In this document: positions 1-10,028 of the stretch, in pieces
Layout: each line of letters opens with the position of its first letter
How positions within the stretch are numbered: position 1 is the stretch's first letter
From: Romanomermis culicivorax
Taxonomy: Eukaryota; Nematoda; Enoplea; Mermithida; Mermithidae
Reading direction: 5' to 3'
Length of the DNA: 64,000 bases
NCBI GenBank assembly: GCA_963922205.1
Contig: CAWUHX010000162.1
Location: forward strand, 62,001 to 126,000
The notes under the pieces: generated by a model
Database searches by the model: none
Seen by the model: only the letters and a program-made list of their open reading frames with translations
What the model was told of the DNA's origin: nothing
Position numbers and translations under genes: made by a program

Positions 1-53
1 TCATAGGTCTAATAGGCAGACGGGCTACCAACTGCGCTAACCGAGCCACGTGT
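1..53 (-). repeat. tRNA-like fragment (SINE head or tRNA pseudogene), cut by window edge
   Basis: On the minus strand this reads as the 5' half of a tRNA. A D-arm/A-box string TTAGCGCAGTTGGTAGC follows GGCTCG and leads into a possible anticodon arm. The putative anticodon loop lacks the conserved U33, and the T-arm would lie outside the window. It is therefore more likely a tRNA-derived SINE head or pseudogene than a working tRNA, but the missing half prevents a decision. Confidence 0.35.
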
Positions 54-196
54 ATGGTTTGGAAATTGTGGTTGTAGTGGTGGTGGTGAATGCAGGGCGT
101 GCCGCGTAATGAATAGCCAGACGCACCACTACAACAACACCTTTTGAACACAAAATTTCAGTCTAATTCTTGAAATAAATGAGCTAAATTTTATAA

Positions 197-663
197 GTCC
201 GTTCCGGGCCTTCAGCCTAATTATTGTAATGAGTTGTTTGTTAGTTTTGAGCATGGATTTCTGTGACTAGTGAGTAGACGTTTATTTTTCCTTTAAAAGT
301 TTCCTTAGGCTCAAGCTTAGGATACAGCAGCTGCGCCCAAAGGGCTCAGCGCTGTTGAGGCTCTTCCAAATGAAGTTATTAAAATGGTATCAAGGGTCTT
401 AAAGGAATATAGTGCTTGTACTTTCCCGTGAAATTGTGTAGTGGTAAGCGCATTAAGTCTATAGGCTGATGGACCGGGTTCGATTCTTGAAGTAGGTCGG
501 ATTTTTCTGTAGTGACAAGGACTATGTGAGATGTGTCCAGACTTTATGCAAATGAGTTCCTGAATGCCATATGAGCGCCTAGATTTTCGAATTGATCTGA
601 ATAGCTGGCATCTTGAGGAGTCCAAAAATGCCAGTTTGGAACATAATTTGGAAGGGAACCGAC
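197..663 (+). mobile_element. 0.47 kb TIR element with embedded tRNA-like promoter, copy 1
   Basis: Short terminal inverted repeats are visible: GTCCGTTCC at the left and GGGAACCGAC at the right. The element is flanked by TTATAA (191-196) and TTGTAA (664-669), which look like a slightly diverged 6-bp target duplication. Inside lie a pol III-type A box (TAGTGGTAAGCG, 439-450) and a B box (GGTTCGATTC, 477-486), 38 nt apart as in a tRNA. A second copy sits inverted at 2147-2584. There is no coding potential. Confidence 0.6.
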
Positions 664-2146
664 TTGTAAAAAAAACAGTGGTTGCTCAGCGCAGCTTGAA
701 GCATGACTGCCCTTTTCATTATGTAATTGGGTTTCCTGTCCAGAGCAAGGTCTTTTTTAGGCCGATTTGGAGCTATGTCTCCTAAAAATTCTGATTGGAT
801 CTTAAAAATTTAGGCGCACAAGCCAAATTGGCTCGCAAAAATCAGAGCCTATCCACTCTTTTTGATTAGGCTATAGGCCTTCCTGTGCAGAGATGCATTT
901 TAATGCATTTTGAAATGAAAAAAAACCGAAAGTTTTCCCGCGCTCCGCGCCGGATGTCAATTCATTTATGATTCTTATTGCCATTTATGTTGTGCAGTTA
1001 GAAAATCTCATCCTAGCTTATGCTTATAGCTTTCAAAAAACAAACATGCTATGGATGAATGTTTGACCTTGTTTTGTTTTTTCCACGTAATTTGACGGAA
1101 ATCTAGATTTTTCTAGATCATTTTTTCAAAATCGTTTTGCAGCACTTTAGAATTTTTGGCTTTGGTGAACATAACTTTTTGAATATGGAAAATAATTCAA
1201 ACATCATCAGCATGGGAAAATGGCAGAGATTCTTGCTATCTGTAGAAGCCATTGAGATTCATTATTGCTTGCCTAATTTTTGAATTTTAGTTTGCCCCAC
1301 TCAAAGCACATTGAATTCAGTGAAAAAATAGACCCATGCAGAAAAAAAATATTGAAAGTATTCATTTTCCAACGCTATAGAATATCATAATCTAAAATTT
1401 TCTTTCTGGTCTAAGCACCGGAGGTATGCAAGTCCGAAGTTAAATACCTAATCATGCTTTTTTATGTTATACCCCATGTGAAAACAAACATTTTTGATTA
1501 ATAAATGTGATTGCTAAATTACTGACTCTGGATATATAAGATCCTGAGTGAAGGTGAAATGTTTGACCTCTCTCCTGCCGATCAAATGGTGAAAAGATCA
1601 GTCATCGGCAGTTGCAGTAGAATGTGCTGAAAAAATGCATTTTTCGACATTTTAGAGGCCTCGAAATCAAAATTTTTCGGCGCTAGACGCCGAACAAGTT
1701 ACTTTAGGCAGACTTTTAATTTCTCACCTAAAACTCCAGAAATTCAATTTTAAAAGTTAGGAGATGACGCGAAGTGAATGAAATGCACTTTTAATCATTT
1801 TTCTGATGGAATTAAGCGAATTTATCAATTTTAGAGTGAGCAACTAAAAATGTACAACTAAATTTTTCCCCAAGTTACAGATCAACCTGGCTTGTGCGAA
1901 TAAACCCCGATGATTGATTTGAATAATGACCGATCTAATTTGTGAGCCGTATTATTCTGTGTGTGATTAAGAATGTATTCAAAATGATTGATCTGTTATG
2001 TGGGCTTCTACCGCGATTTTGGAGAGTGTTTTTGACTAAATTTGTTGAAAAACAACATTTTTTTCCTACCACATCTATTTACAAACTTTAGTCATGGTTT
2101 GTTGAATTTCCTATTGGCCTGTAAAATTTTGAGAATTTTTTTAGTA
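664..2146. other. Non-coding spacer between two inverted element copies
   Basis: I see no credible gene. The stretch is AT-rich and has two short GC-rich hairpins in A/T-rich surroundings, around 939-953 and 1677-1693. They belong to a motif that recurs across the window (see findings). Confidence 0.5.
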
Positions 2147-2584
2147 GTCGGTTCCCTTCCCAATTATGGTCCAAACTGATATTTTCGGACTCCTTAAGAC
2201 ACCAGCTATCCAGATCAGTTCTAAAATCCAGGAGCTCATGACATTCAGAAACTCATTTGCATAAAATCTGCACACATGTCACTACAGAAAAATTCTACGT
2301 ACTTCAAGAATCGAACCTGATCCACCAGCCTATTGACTTAATGCGATTACCACTACACAATTTCACTAGAAACTATGAACGCTATATTCCTTTAAGACCC
2401 TTGATACTATTTTAACTTACAGCTTAATTTGGAAGAGCCCCAACAGCGCTGCGCCCGAACCCTAAGCCTAAGCCTAAGGAAAATTATGAAGGAAAAAAAT
2501 ATCTACTCACTAGTCACAGAAATCCATGCTCAAAATTAACAAACAACTCATATACAATAATTAGGCTGAAGGCCGGGAACCGAC
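2147..2584 (-). mobile_element. 0.44 kb TIR element with embedded tRNA-like promoter, copy 2
   Basis: This is the inverted partner of the copy at 197-663. It begins GTCGGTTCCC and ends GGGAACCGAC, flanked by TTAGTA and TTATAA. The tRNA-like A and B boxes are present on the minus strand at about 2302-2366. Similarity to copy 1 runs over the whole length, with scattered substitutions and small indels, so the two are old copies and not a recent duplication. Confidence 0.6.
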
Positions 2585-2753
2585 TTATAAACTTTAGCCA
2601 AATTTTGAGCTTAGGAGCCAAATGGTCTGTCGAGAAAAAACCAAAAAAACCCTGGTCCGGAGATGCAGTTTTATGCGTCATAAAATGGGAAGTAGTTTCA
2701 ATTTTCCAGCGATCCTCTCCGGATTTCAATTCATTTATATAATTCTTCTTGTT

Positions 2754-3852
2754 ATTTTACTACACTACACTGTTTCTTTTTTCCCGCCGGCTCTTTCCCC
2801 AAATGGGAAAAGAGTTCAAAATTTTCCCCGTGTTCCCAAAGCCGTTTTTTCGGTTAAAATACGCATAGACGCTTTAATCGAGTGTTTTTCAGTTTTTTCA
2901 AACCTTCTTGTGTTTTTTGGTTCGTTAATTCTTTAAAATTCAGGAAAAAATTGAAATTTTCGAGTTTGCAGTTTAATTTACAAGCATTGTGGATCAAACT
3001 TTCAGCAAACTCTCCAAGGGCATAATGAATTTGAATTACATATTATAATAAATAGTATTATTATTATTATTATATGTGATGAGAAATCGATGGTCAAGTT
3101 TTTTATGATGACAAATGAGAGCCCAGAAAAGATGAGAGCCCAAAAAAAAGCGCTGAGAACCGGAAAACTTTTTTTGACTATTGATATTCTGCGACGCTCG
3201 AAAACCAATTATCCGAACATTTATTTCAAAAATTTAATTCGAATTTTTTGTTCAAATGTCGTAATTTCTAGAATTTTATTATTTGAAAAATTTTGAAACT
3301 AGTAATTTATTAGTAAACTTAAGTTTCATGAACTTGGCCGAAAAGATATGAGTATGAGAGTAGAAATTTCCGAAAACTACTTCCCTGAAGCCTTTGAATT
3401 GATTTCACGTTAAGAAAGGAATAATCGCTTCAAAAAGTTTCCATACGACGTATTGATCTTTCTCGAAAAGTGTGTAAATGGAAAAATGCGGACCTTCATT
3501 AAATTAAATTACAAAATTAAATATTGAATATTATCAATTAAAACATGAGATAATACGTTTAAGATGATGAAATATAGAAAGATTAAATACTAAGTGAAGG
3601 TAGACATGCTAAAAGCCGCGCCTGAACTAGATAATACATTATAATGATTATTTAAGTTATAACCAGCGCCAAGCGCCGGAAAATTTTGAGATTTGGACCT
3701 TGTAAAATGCACCAAAATGCATCATTTCTATATCCGACGCCCAAAATTTTCTTCTGCAAATGGGGAGAGGGCCCAACCTTTTTTAACTCGTCCGAATTTT
3801 TTCCTCAAAAAAGCACGATTTGTTGAGAAAAGTAACAGTGCTACGCTGTTAG
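2754..3852 (+). mobile_element. 1.1 kb non-autonomous TIR element (family X), copy 1
   Basis: The left end reads CTACACTGTTTCTTTTTTCCC and the right end is its rough inverse (CACGATTTG..AACAGTGCTACG). The interior is nearly collinear with 56886-57922: the blocks around CTTTCCCCAAATGGG, GAAATTTTCGAGTTT, the GATGAGAAATCGATGG region and the GCGCCAAGCGCC hairpin appear in the same order. No transposase is encoded. Short ORFs in it are chance frames. Confidence 0.6.
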
Positions 3853-4868
3853 AAAATGACATTTTAGCTTGTGCGTATAGCTTTTATTTATCAACAAGAT
3901 TGATAATGTTTCATATTGTATTGTTTTGACGAATTTATTATTTTCCCAAAATCTTCAATCTTTAGCAATCCTCAAAAATATTTTGAATTTTATGTGATTA
4001 AAGCATTTTTAATTCATGTAGAAATTCTTATTGGTTGAAGAGTCGAAATTTTTGGTTGCTTTCCTATAGTTTTTGAATTGTACATAGCATTGTTTTTTTT
4101 GCACCGACCTTTTTGCACCGTGCTAAAAGGTCTTAAAAATTTTTTTGCACACCACAAAATATTTTTGTACCATGTTTAATACATATAGTGTTGATCAAGA
4201 AAGCTAAATCCTTAGTCTAATTTTATTCAGCGCGAGCTTGCAGTAAGAACAGTGACACACGTTTAGTAAATGTTCAATTCCTCCCATATCGCTGATTCGT
4301 CAGCTACTTCTTCGTCGATCCTTGTTTTTTTTTAATTTGATGGCATTCCTATATTGCTTCTTGCGAAGTTAATTTATCAACTTTTTTAAAGAAATTCAGA
4401 ATAGACATCTGTAATTTTAAACAGGGTTTCTTTTGTACATGACCCATTTTTACATGTACAAACGGTAGCCGATATTTCATTCGTACAATTTGTACATAGC
4501 AAAAATACTTGGAATAAGTAACCTGTTTTCCTCTATGTCATGGCCAGAGACTAATAACCAAATCAGTGTAATTTTCAAATTTTATTTATAACAAAAAATG
4601 CCGTTAATTCATTAAAATTTAGAAAAAAATTGAAATTTTCGAGTTTCAATTCTAATTTACAAGCATTCTGGAACAAATTTAGTAGAAAACTATCCAATAG
4701 CATAATGAGTTTGCATTAGATGATAAATTGATGGTTAAGTCCTCTATGATGAGAAATGAAAGCTCAATAAAGACGTCAATCTTGTGTGCATTAACATTCG
4801 GCGACGCTGGAAAATTAATTTTCCAAACATTTATTTCAAGAATCAGATTCGAATTTAGTGTTCAAAAG
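3853..4868. other. Non-coding; truncated family X copy
   Basis: No gene is seen. About 4590-4868 repeats the middle of the family X element (GAAATTTTCGAGTTTCAATTC, then TTTACAAGCATT, then a diverged GATGAGAAATGAAAGC block) without its ends. It is followed directly by the C/G-tract element at 4869. Confidence 0.5.
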
Positions 4869-5318
4869 CATACATGTAATTGGGGGGAAGTGCTATGGGA
4901 ACCCCCCCCCCCCCCCAGAAATCGTCGACCATATGGCTAGCCATTGGGCGACCCCCCACCAGGATTTTCCAATCCTATGGCTAGCTATATGGTAGCCCTA
5001 GGGACCCCCATAGTTTTAGCCGGAAAAAATACTGAAAAATGTCATTTTTTCCATGAAAAATGTCAATTTTTGAACAAAAAATGGTCAAAAACGTCAATTT
5101 TCTCGGCGCTTCGCGCCATAAGTACATATTTTATCATTTTTTAGACAAAAATTACTACTTTTTTAAACCGTTTTCGGACATTTTTCATGGAAAAAATCGA
5201 ATTTTTTTCCTTCAGGGACCCCTCCCCCCAAAATTTTGGGAATTACTGACCCCCGGCCCCAAAAAAGTGCTCCAACCCCCCCCCCCCCCCAGACCTCGGA
5301 GCTCCGTCACATGTATGG
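4869..5318 (+). mobile_element. C/G-tract TIR element (family P), copy A
   Basis: The element is bounded by CATACATGTAA at the left and CACATGTATGG at the right, an 8-11 bp inverted repeat. A long C run lies just inside the left end (4902-4916) and another near the right end (5275-5290). The interior holds the GGCGCTTCGCGCC hairpin (5104-5117). It is almost the exact reverse complement of 7587-8032 in cyclin C intron 8. No protein is encoded. Confidence 0.65.
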
Positions 5319-5854
5319 TTTCGCCCAAATTTATTCGACGTCGTTTCTCAGCTGGCTAGCTGAAAAATCCTCGCATGAAACAAGAGTTGAGAAAATTCAT
5401 CGTCTAACGCTTTAGAGTATCGAAGTCCGAAATTGAAAGAAAGTTGATTCAAATGCAATCTATGATTTTTTATTTTGGCAAAGCACATGTCAGGAGTCGA
5501 ATTTTCATGCAATTTGAGCTTTCCTCGCTTTAGCTTTTTGTTACTTTTGGGAAATCGATGATCCCCGGCCCTTGAGCTGCTTGACCTCTTCTCCAGGTAT
5601 TGACTGCTTAAAACCTCGGGGCCCCCTTACATTTACATCCAGATTTTGTACTCATTATTCCATCTGTCTAGGCGATACGCTGAGATACACAAAACTGCCT
5701 TTTTATGCCTTATTAGCTGCTATAATGACCATTCGAAAAATTTCTAACCCCATAAAAACGAACTATATTGACCTCGCGTTAAATACAGCTGAAAATTCGA
5801 TTTTTTCCAGGAAAAGAGAAATACCTCGCATTCAATCGAATCTACATATTTTTT

Positions 5855-8449
5855 ATGGCCGGTAACTTTTGGCAAAGTTCGCATTGGTAAATTGCCGGAA
5901 ATTTCTAGTCAATTTTTGTCGCCGTTGACCCTTTTTCGCTTTTTCATCAGGCAACAATGGATCCTAGATCGGCAAGATATTCTGTACGAACGTTCGTCCG
6001 ATTTGAAACTTTTAACCGACGAAGAATATCAAAAAATTATGATTTTTTTCGCTTCGAGTTAGTCTGTTTGCTTTTTCTGAAAAAATCAACAATTTTCGCC
6101 CTCTCTCAGTTATTCAGGCGTTGGGCGAACAATTGAAAGTCAAACAACAAGTCATTGCCACGGCAACGATTTATTTTCGTAGATTTTATTCTAGGTGAGA
6201 ATTTTAATCTTTTTTGAGCCATCTTTGACATTTTGTTTACAATTTTTAGGAATTCCTTACGTTCCATCGATCCGCTACTTTTGGCGCCGACGTCGTTATT
6301 TTTGGCTTCGAAAGTCGAAGTTGGTTTTTAATGAAGATTTATCGGGTTGTATATTTTCAAAATATCGGGTTCGGGTCCAACAAAATAGTCGGATAATTTT
6401 GGGTCTTGTTTCAGATCCGCTTGCCTGATACATTTCTAGTATCGGGTAACATAATCGGGCCCATGTCCGGGTCCAAAATTCTAAGGAAATCGGCTCATGG
6501 CCCGGGTCTATCAAAATGGTCGGGTAATTTCGGATTGTGTTTCGGATCCTGGTACCTGATACACCTCTAGTTCTTGGGATTACCTTTTTTGCATAATATT
6601 TTGTATTTTTTTACAGGAATTCGGCATGATGTCTCATACAAAATTGATCGGAACGATCCAAAGTTTAAGTAAAATAATTATAACTTTATGGATAATTGAT
6701 TATCGAAAAATATTTCGAATTTTTACAGTTAAAACGAAATTCAATTACGCTTACTCAAATATGGATTTCCCGTACAGAATGCAACACATATTCGAAGCGG
6801 AATTTTTCTTGTTGGAACAAATGGTTGGCGTTTTTCAGAAATTCGAAACGTCGAAAATTTGGATTTTTTACCCCTTTTTTTCTAGGATTGTTGCCTCATT
6901 ATTTATCATCCTTATCGTTCATTGCTACAATTTTTCCAAGATTTACAACAGGACGAAAGTTTGTCGTCGCTTTCTTGGTAATTTGTAATAAATTTTTTTT
7001 TTGGGGGGGGGTCAAATATTTGAACATTTTTGAATTGACTAAAATCGTGAAATTCTCGTAATTTTCAAAGATAATTATGGATTATGAAAATTTGTTGATA
7101 CAAAAAATGGCTGTAGTTTTTTTGGAATCTCAGATATGTAAATTTTGCGAGAAGCGAAAATGCATGAATCTTCAATTCATTATTTTTTTCTTTTCGCTAC
7201 AAATCTGAAAAAACCTGAAAAGTGTTAATTCACCAAATGCTTTCCAATTTTCTCGAAAGCTCCTCGTTTCTTTATATCCTTGATATTTTTTTCGGAATAT
7301 TTTGGTTGAAAGAAACTATTTTTTCTTTTTTAATTAATCAAAATACAAAAAAGCATTTTCGACACCAAAAAAGTTTTAACAAAAATTTAATTTACCAAAT
7401 TTTTGTTTCGTTTGGCAGGAAATTCATCAACGATAGCCTCCGAACAGACGTCAGCATTCTATACCCGCCTTACCAAATAGCTTTGGCTTGTTTACATTTG
7501 GCTTCGGTTATTGTAAACAAGGAAAAAGATTTGAGACAATGGTTTGCCGAGCTGGCAGTCGATATGCAAAAAGTAAGCGGTTTTGGCCATACATGTAACG
7601 GAGCTCCGAGGTCTGGAGGGGGGGTTGGAGCACTTTTTTGGGGCCGGGGGTCAGTAATTCCCAAAATTTTGGGGGGAGAGGTCCCTGAAGGAAAAAAATT
7701 CGATATTTTCCATGAAAAATGTCCGAAAAAAACGGTTTAAAAACTAGTAATTTTTGTCTAGAAAATGATGAAATATGTACTCATGGCGCGAAGCGCCGAG
7801 AAAATCGACGTTTTTGACCATTTTTTGTATGAAAATTGAGATTTTTCATCAAAAAAATGACATTTTTCAGTATTTTTCCGACTAAAACTATGGGGGTCCG
7901 TAGGGCTATCATATGGCTGGCCATAGGATTTGAAAATCCTGGGGGGGTCGCCCAATGGCTAGCCATATGGTCGACGATTTCTTGATGGGGTTCCCATAGC
8001 ACTCCCCCCCCCCCCCCCAATTACATGTATGGTTTTGGCATCGGCTGGAAAATGTGTCTGTAGAGTTGTAAAATTTCTCAATTTTCATCCTCACATTTTT
8101 CTATAGGTACTCGAAATTGAAAGGTATATATTAGCTTTACATCATTTGTGGAGAAGTTTCGACGAAAAGAAAGAAATGCCGACCATTTTACAAAAAATGC
8201 CCAAACCGAAAATTCAACCGTCCAGGTAGGTTTACAGCTGATGGACTTACAAAGAAAGTATCTTTTGTAAACTAGATTTTCTATCTTTTTGTCTGATTTT
8301 GAAAAACCAAGTCTAATATCAGTTTAGGATTTAGATTTTTAAGGCCTCCATCGGAAGCCGGGAATAGCAATAGCGGCGTAGACGTGCAAGCTCTATTGGC
8401 GGCGCAGCAGCAACAAACGCCGAGCTCCCAAACGGCGTCCCTGCTGTAA
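5855..8449 (+). CDS. CycC: Cyclin C (Mediator kinase-module cyclin), ten exons
   Basis: Cyclin C pairs with CDK8 in the Mediator kinase module in the nucleus and modulates RNA polymerase II transcription. I assembled exons 5855-5886, 5951-6057, 6110-6194, 6250-6319, 6617-6668, 6729-6823, 6886-6977, 7419-7572, 8107-8225 and 8344-8449. All junctions are GT-AG, phases agree, and 303 residues result. The start gives MAGNFWQSSHW, the family's invariant N-terminus. Then come the cyclin boxes: QQVIATATIYFRRFYSR, LLLAPTSLFLASKVEEFG, FPYRMQHIFEAEFFLLEQM, DCCLIIYHPYRSLLQ, ILYPPYQIALACLHLASV and RQWFAELAVDM. The tail after KKEMPTILQKMPKPK is Ser/Gln-rich and ends ASLL. The length is slightly above the roughly 270-285 residues usual in animals. 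No frameshift is seen. Introns 4, 7 and 8 are enlarged; intron 8 hosts a transposon and intron 4 a CGGGT-rich degenerate repeat. Confidence 0.95.
6350..6560. repeat. Degenerate CGGGT-rich repeat in cyclin C intron 4
   Basis: The block repeats variants of ATCGGGTCCGGGTCCAAAAT, GTCGGGTAATTTCGG and CTGATACATCTCTAG about two and a half times. Related stretches occur at about 29370-29480 and, in the other orientation, 41900-42030. It is a dispersed low-copy repeat of unknown class. Confidence 0.5.
7587..8032 (-). mobile_element. C/G-tract TIR element (family P), copy B, in cyclin C intron 8
   Basis: The ends are CCATACATGTAAC and AATTACATGTATGG. The interior is the reverse complement of 4869-5318, including the GCGCGAAGCGCC hairpin (7785-7798) and a C run before the right end. 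It accounts for most of the 534-bp intron 8 of cyclin C and leaves the splice sites intact. Confidence 0.7.
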
Positions 8450-8498
8450 ATTTTGGCCGATTTTTTGTATAAATGTGTAATTTATTTATTTATTTTTC

Positions 8499-8504
8499 AA
8501 TAAA
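8499..8504 (+). promoter_or_regulatory. Poly(A) signal of cyclin C
   Basis: AATAAA lies 50 nt after the cyclin C stop codon within a short T-rich 3' UTR, a typical position for cleavage about 15-25 nt later. Confidence 0.7.
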
Positions 8505-8533
8505 ACAAAGAACGTGCTCAACCGGGTATTCTC

Positions 8534-8632
8534 ATGTGAGCGATTCCCAAGTGAGCGAATTCTCGATTGAACGATTCCCATGCGAGCGATTCCCAATTTA
8601 GCTAATTGGGCGATTCCAAACGAGCGATCGAG
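8534..8632. repeat. Degenerate 15-bp minisatellite (GAGCGATTCCCAAGT)
   Basis: Five to six imperfect units of GAGCGATTCCCAAGT follow each other immediately downstream of cyclin C. Units vary in length and in the third quarter. No gene lies between here and the solo LTR at 9132. Confidence 0.6.
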
Positions 8633-9131
8633 AATTTAATAACACTTTATTCATATTTTCCTTCTCTACCTCATTTTTTTGTATGTATTTCTTTTTTCTT
8701 TCGTTTGGTGTGTGTATTACTTATGTTTCGTTTATGTATGTTTTCATCTTTTGTCTTTTCTTCTTTCTCGTCATTGATTCTTTACTTTTTTGCTCATGAT
8801 GCAATACATTAGAAGCTGTCATTTTAAATAACCAGTCTTTCGTATAATTCCTGTACAGTTCTACATGCTCGGGTCTCATCGTTGTTAAATTAGAAAATCT
8901 TCATAAAAAATTTAAACAAAAGAATGCTGGAAGAAACAAAAGATCAAGAGAAAGGAAATGTCAACAAAATTAATGACATTAAGAATAAGTGTAGAAGCAT
9001 AGAAAAAGAAAAATGAATGACAAGATAGAGATAGCAGTAAGGAAGAAAGAATCAGGAGAATAGAAGAAGAGAAAGATAAAAAGTAAAACCGAAATACTAG
9101 TATGAAAAGTAGGTGAAGATAATCTATGTAA

Positions 9132-10028
9132 TGTAACGACCAGATTTGTGTAAGGTACTTTACTTTTCACCAACGGTCGATACGGCGGAAACGGCTATAA
9201 TGGGACGGGGCGCGGCGTACGGTTACAATAATACAACGGGTGATCGATGGTCGCTTGAACATTGACAATACAAAATTTAGACGGCGCGTTTGCTTGCAAA
9301 TAAAATACACGACACAGTTTAATTGCTTTCGAAGACGGTTGCTTGCAAATAAAGGGAACAGCCGCGGATCAAAAGCGAGACAATTACAACAATCTAACAA
9401 CTAACTAAATCACGCTTTTGCTTCTTCTTTTATACGACGTTTTTGGCCACTCCCTGGGCGTTGCGGGAGGTCGAGCTTCTGTCCATCTTCTTCCGCCAAT
9501 CGTCCCTTCCTGCTACGCTTTTTATGCATTCTTAGTTACGCCTTTCTAATGCTTTCCTGCTACTGTATGCTTTTCGTGTCTTGCTTGCTTCCTGAGGTGG
9601 GCTTAGCCACACCTTTGTGCTTCTGTGCATGCTTCCTGTATTGGTTTCTCTGTATACACATGTTTTGTGGGGCTGCTGCTACCGTTGCCCTTGAGACTAC
9701 TGTCTGGCGGGGCTTATACGTATTTTACTGTGTGCAGGTGTTGTTTACGATTTTTATGGGGGATTACGGTAGCTGTGGAATGTGTAGTTTAGTGTAGGTT
9801 CTAGGGGACCAGCTGCCGTTTGTGCAAATTAATTGGGGCATCTTAATTGGGCTACGGTGTGAACGGATCAAAATGAAGTACTTCACGTAATTTTAGAGGA
9901 ATGTTTGGGTGTGAATCCCAGACACCCTTGAGACGATAAAATATGAAAATGAAATATTATTTAATAAATGTCTATCACATACAGTAGCCTATATATATTT
10001 ACAGTACTGCATTAGCAGGTACGTTACA
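9132..10028 (-). mobile_element. Solo LTR, 897 bp, with 4-bp target duplication
   Basis: The block begins TGTAACG and ends CGTTACA, a perfect inverted TG..CA-type end. It is flanked on both sides by GTAA (9128-9131 and 10029-10032), the expected LTR target duplication. On the minus strand it carries a TATA-like GTATAAAAGAAG near 9430, so the retrotransposon pointed that way. No internal coding region remains, which fits recombination between two LTRs. Confidence 0.65.

Noticed and set aside
2460-2480. Telomere-like CCTAAGCCTAAGCCTAAGG
   Set aside because: Only three units, located within a copy of the 0.45 kb element whose other copy has a related non-repeated sequence.
3046-3080. ATT microsatellite as a feature of interest
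   Set aside because: Ordinary short simple repeat inside the family X element.
7222-7740. 172-codon ORF around cyclin C exon 8
   Set aside because: Only 7419-7572 is coding (cyclin C exon 8). The rest is intron and transposon read through.
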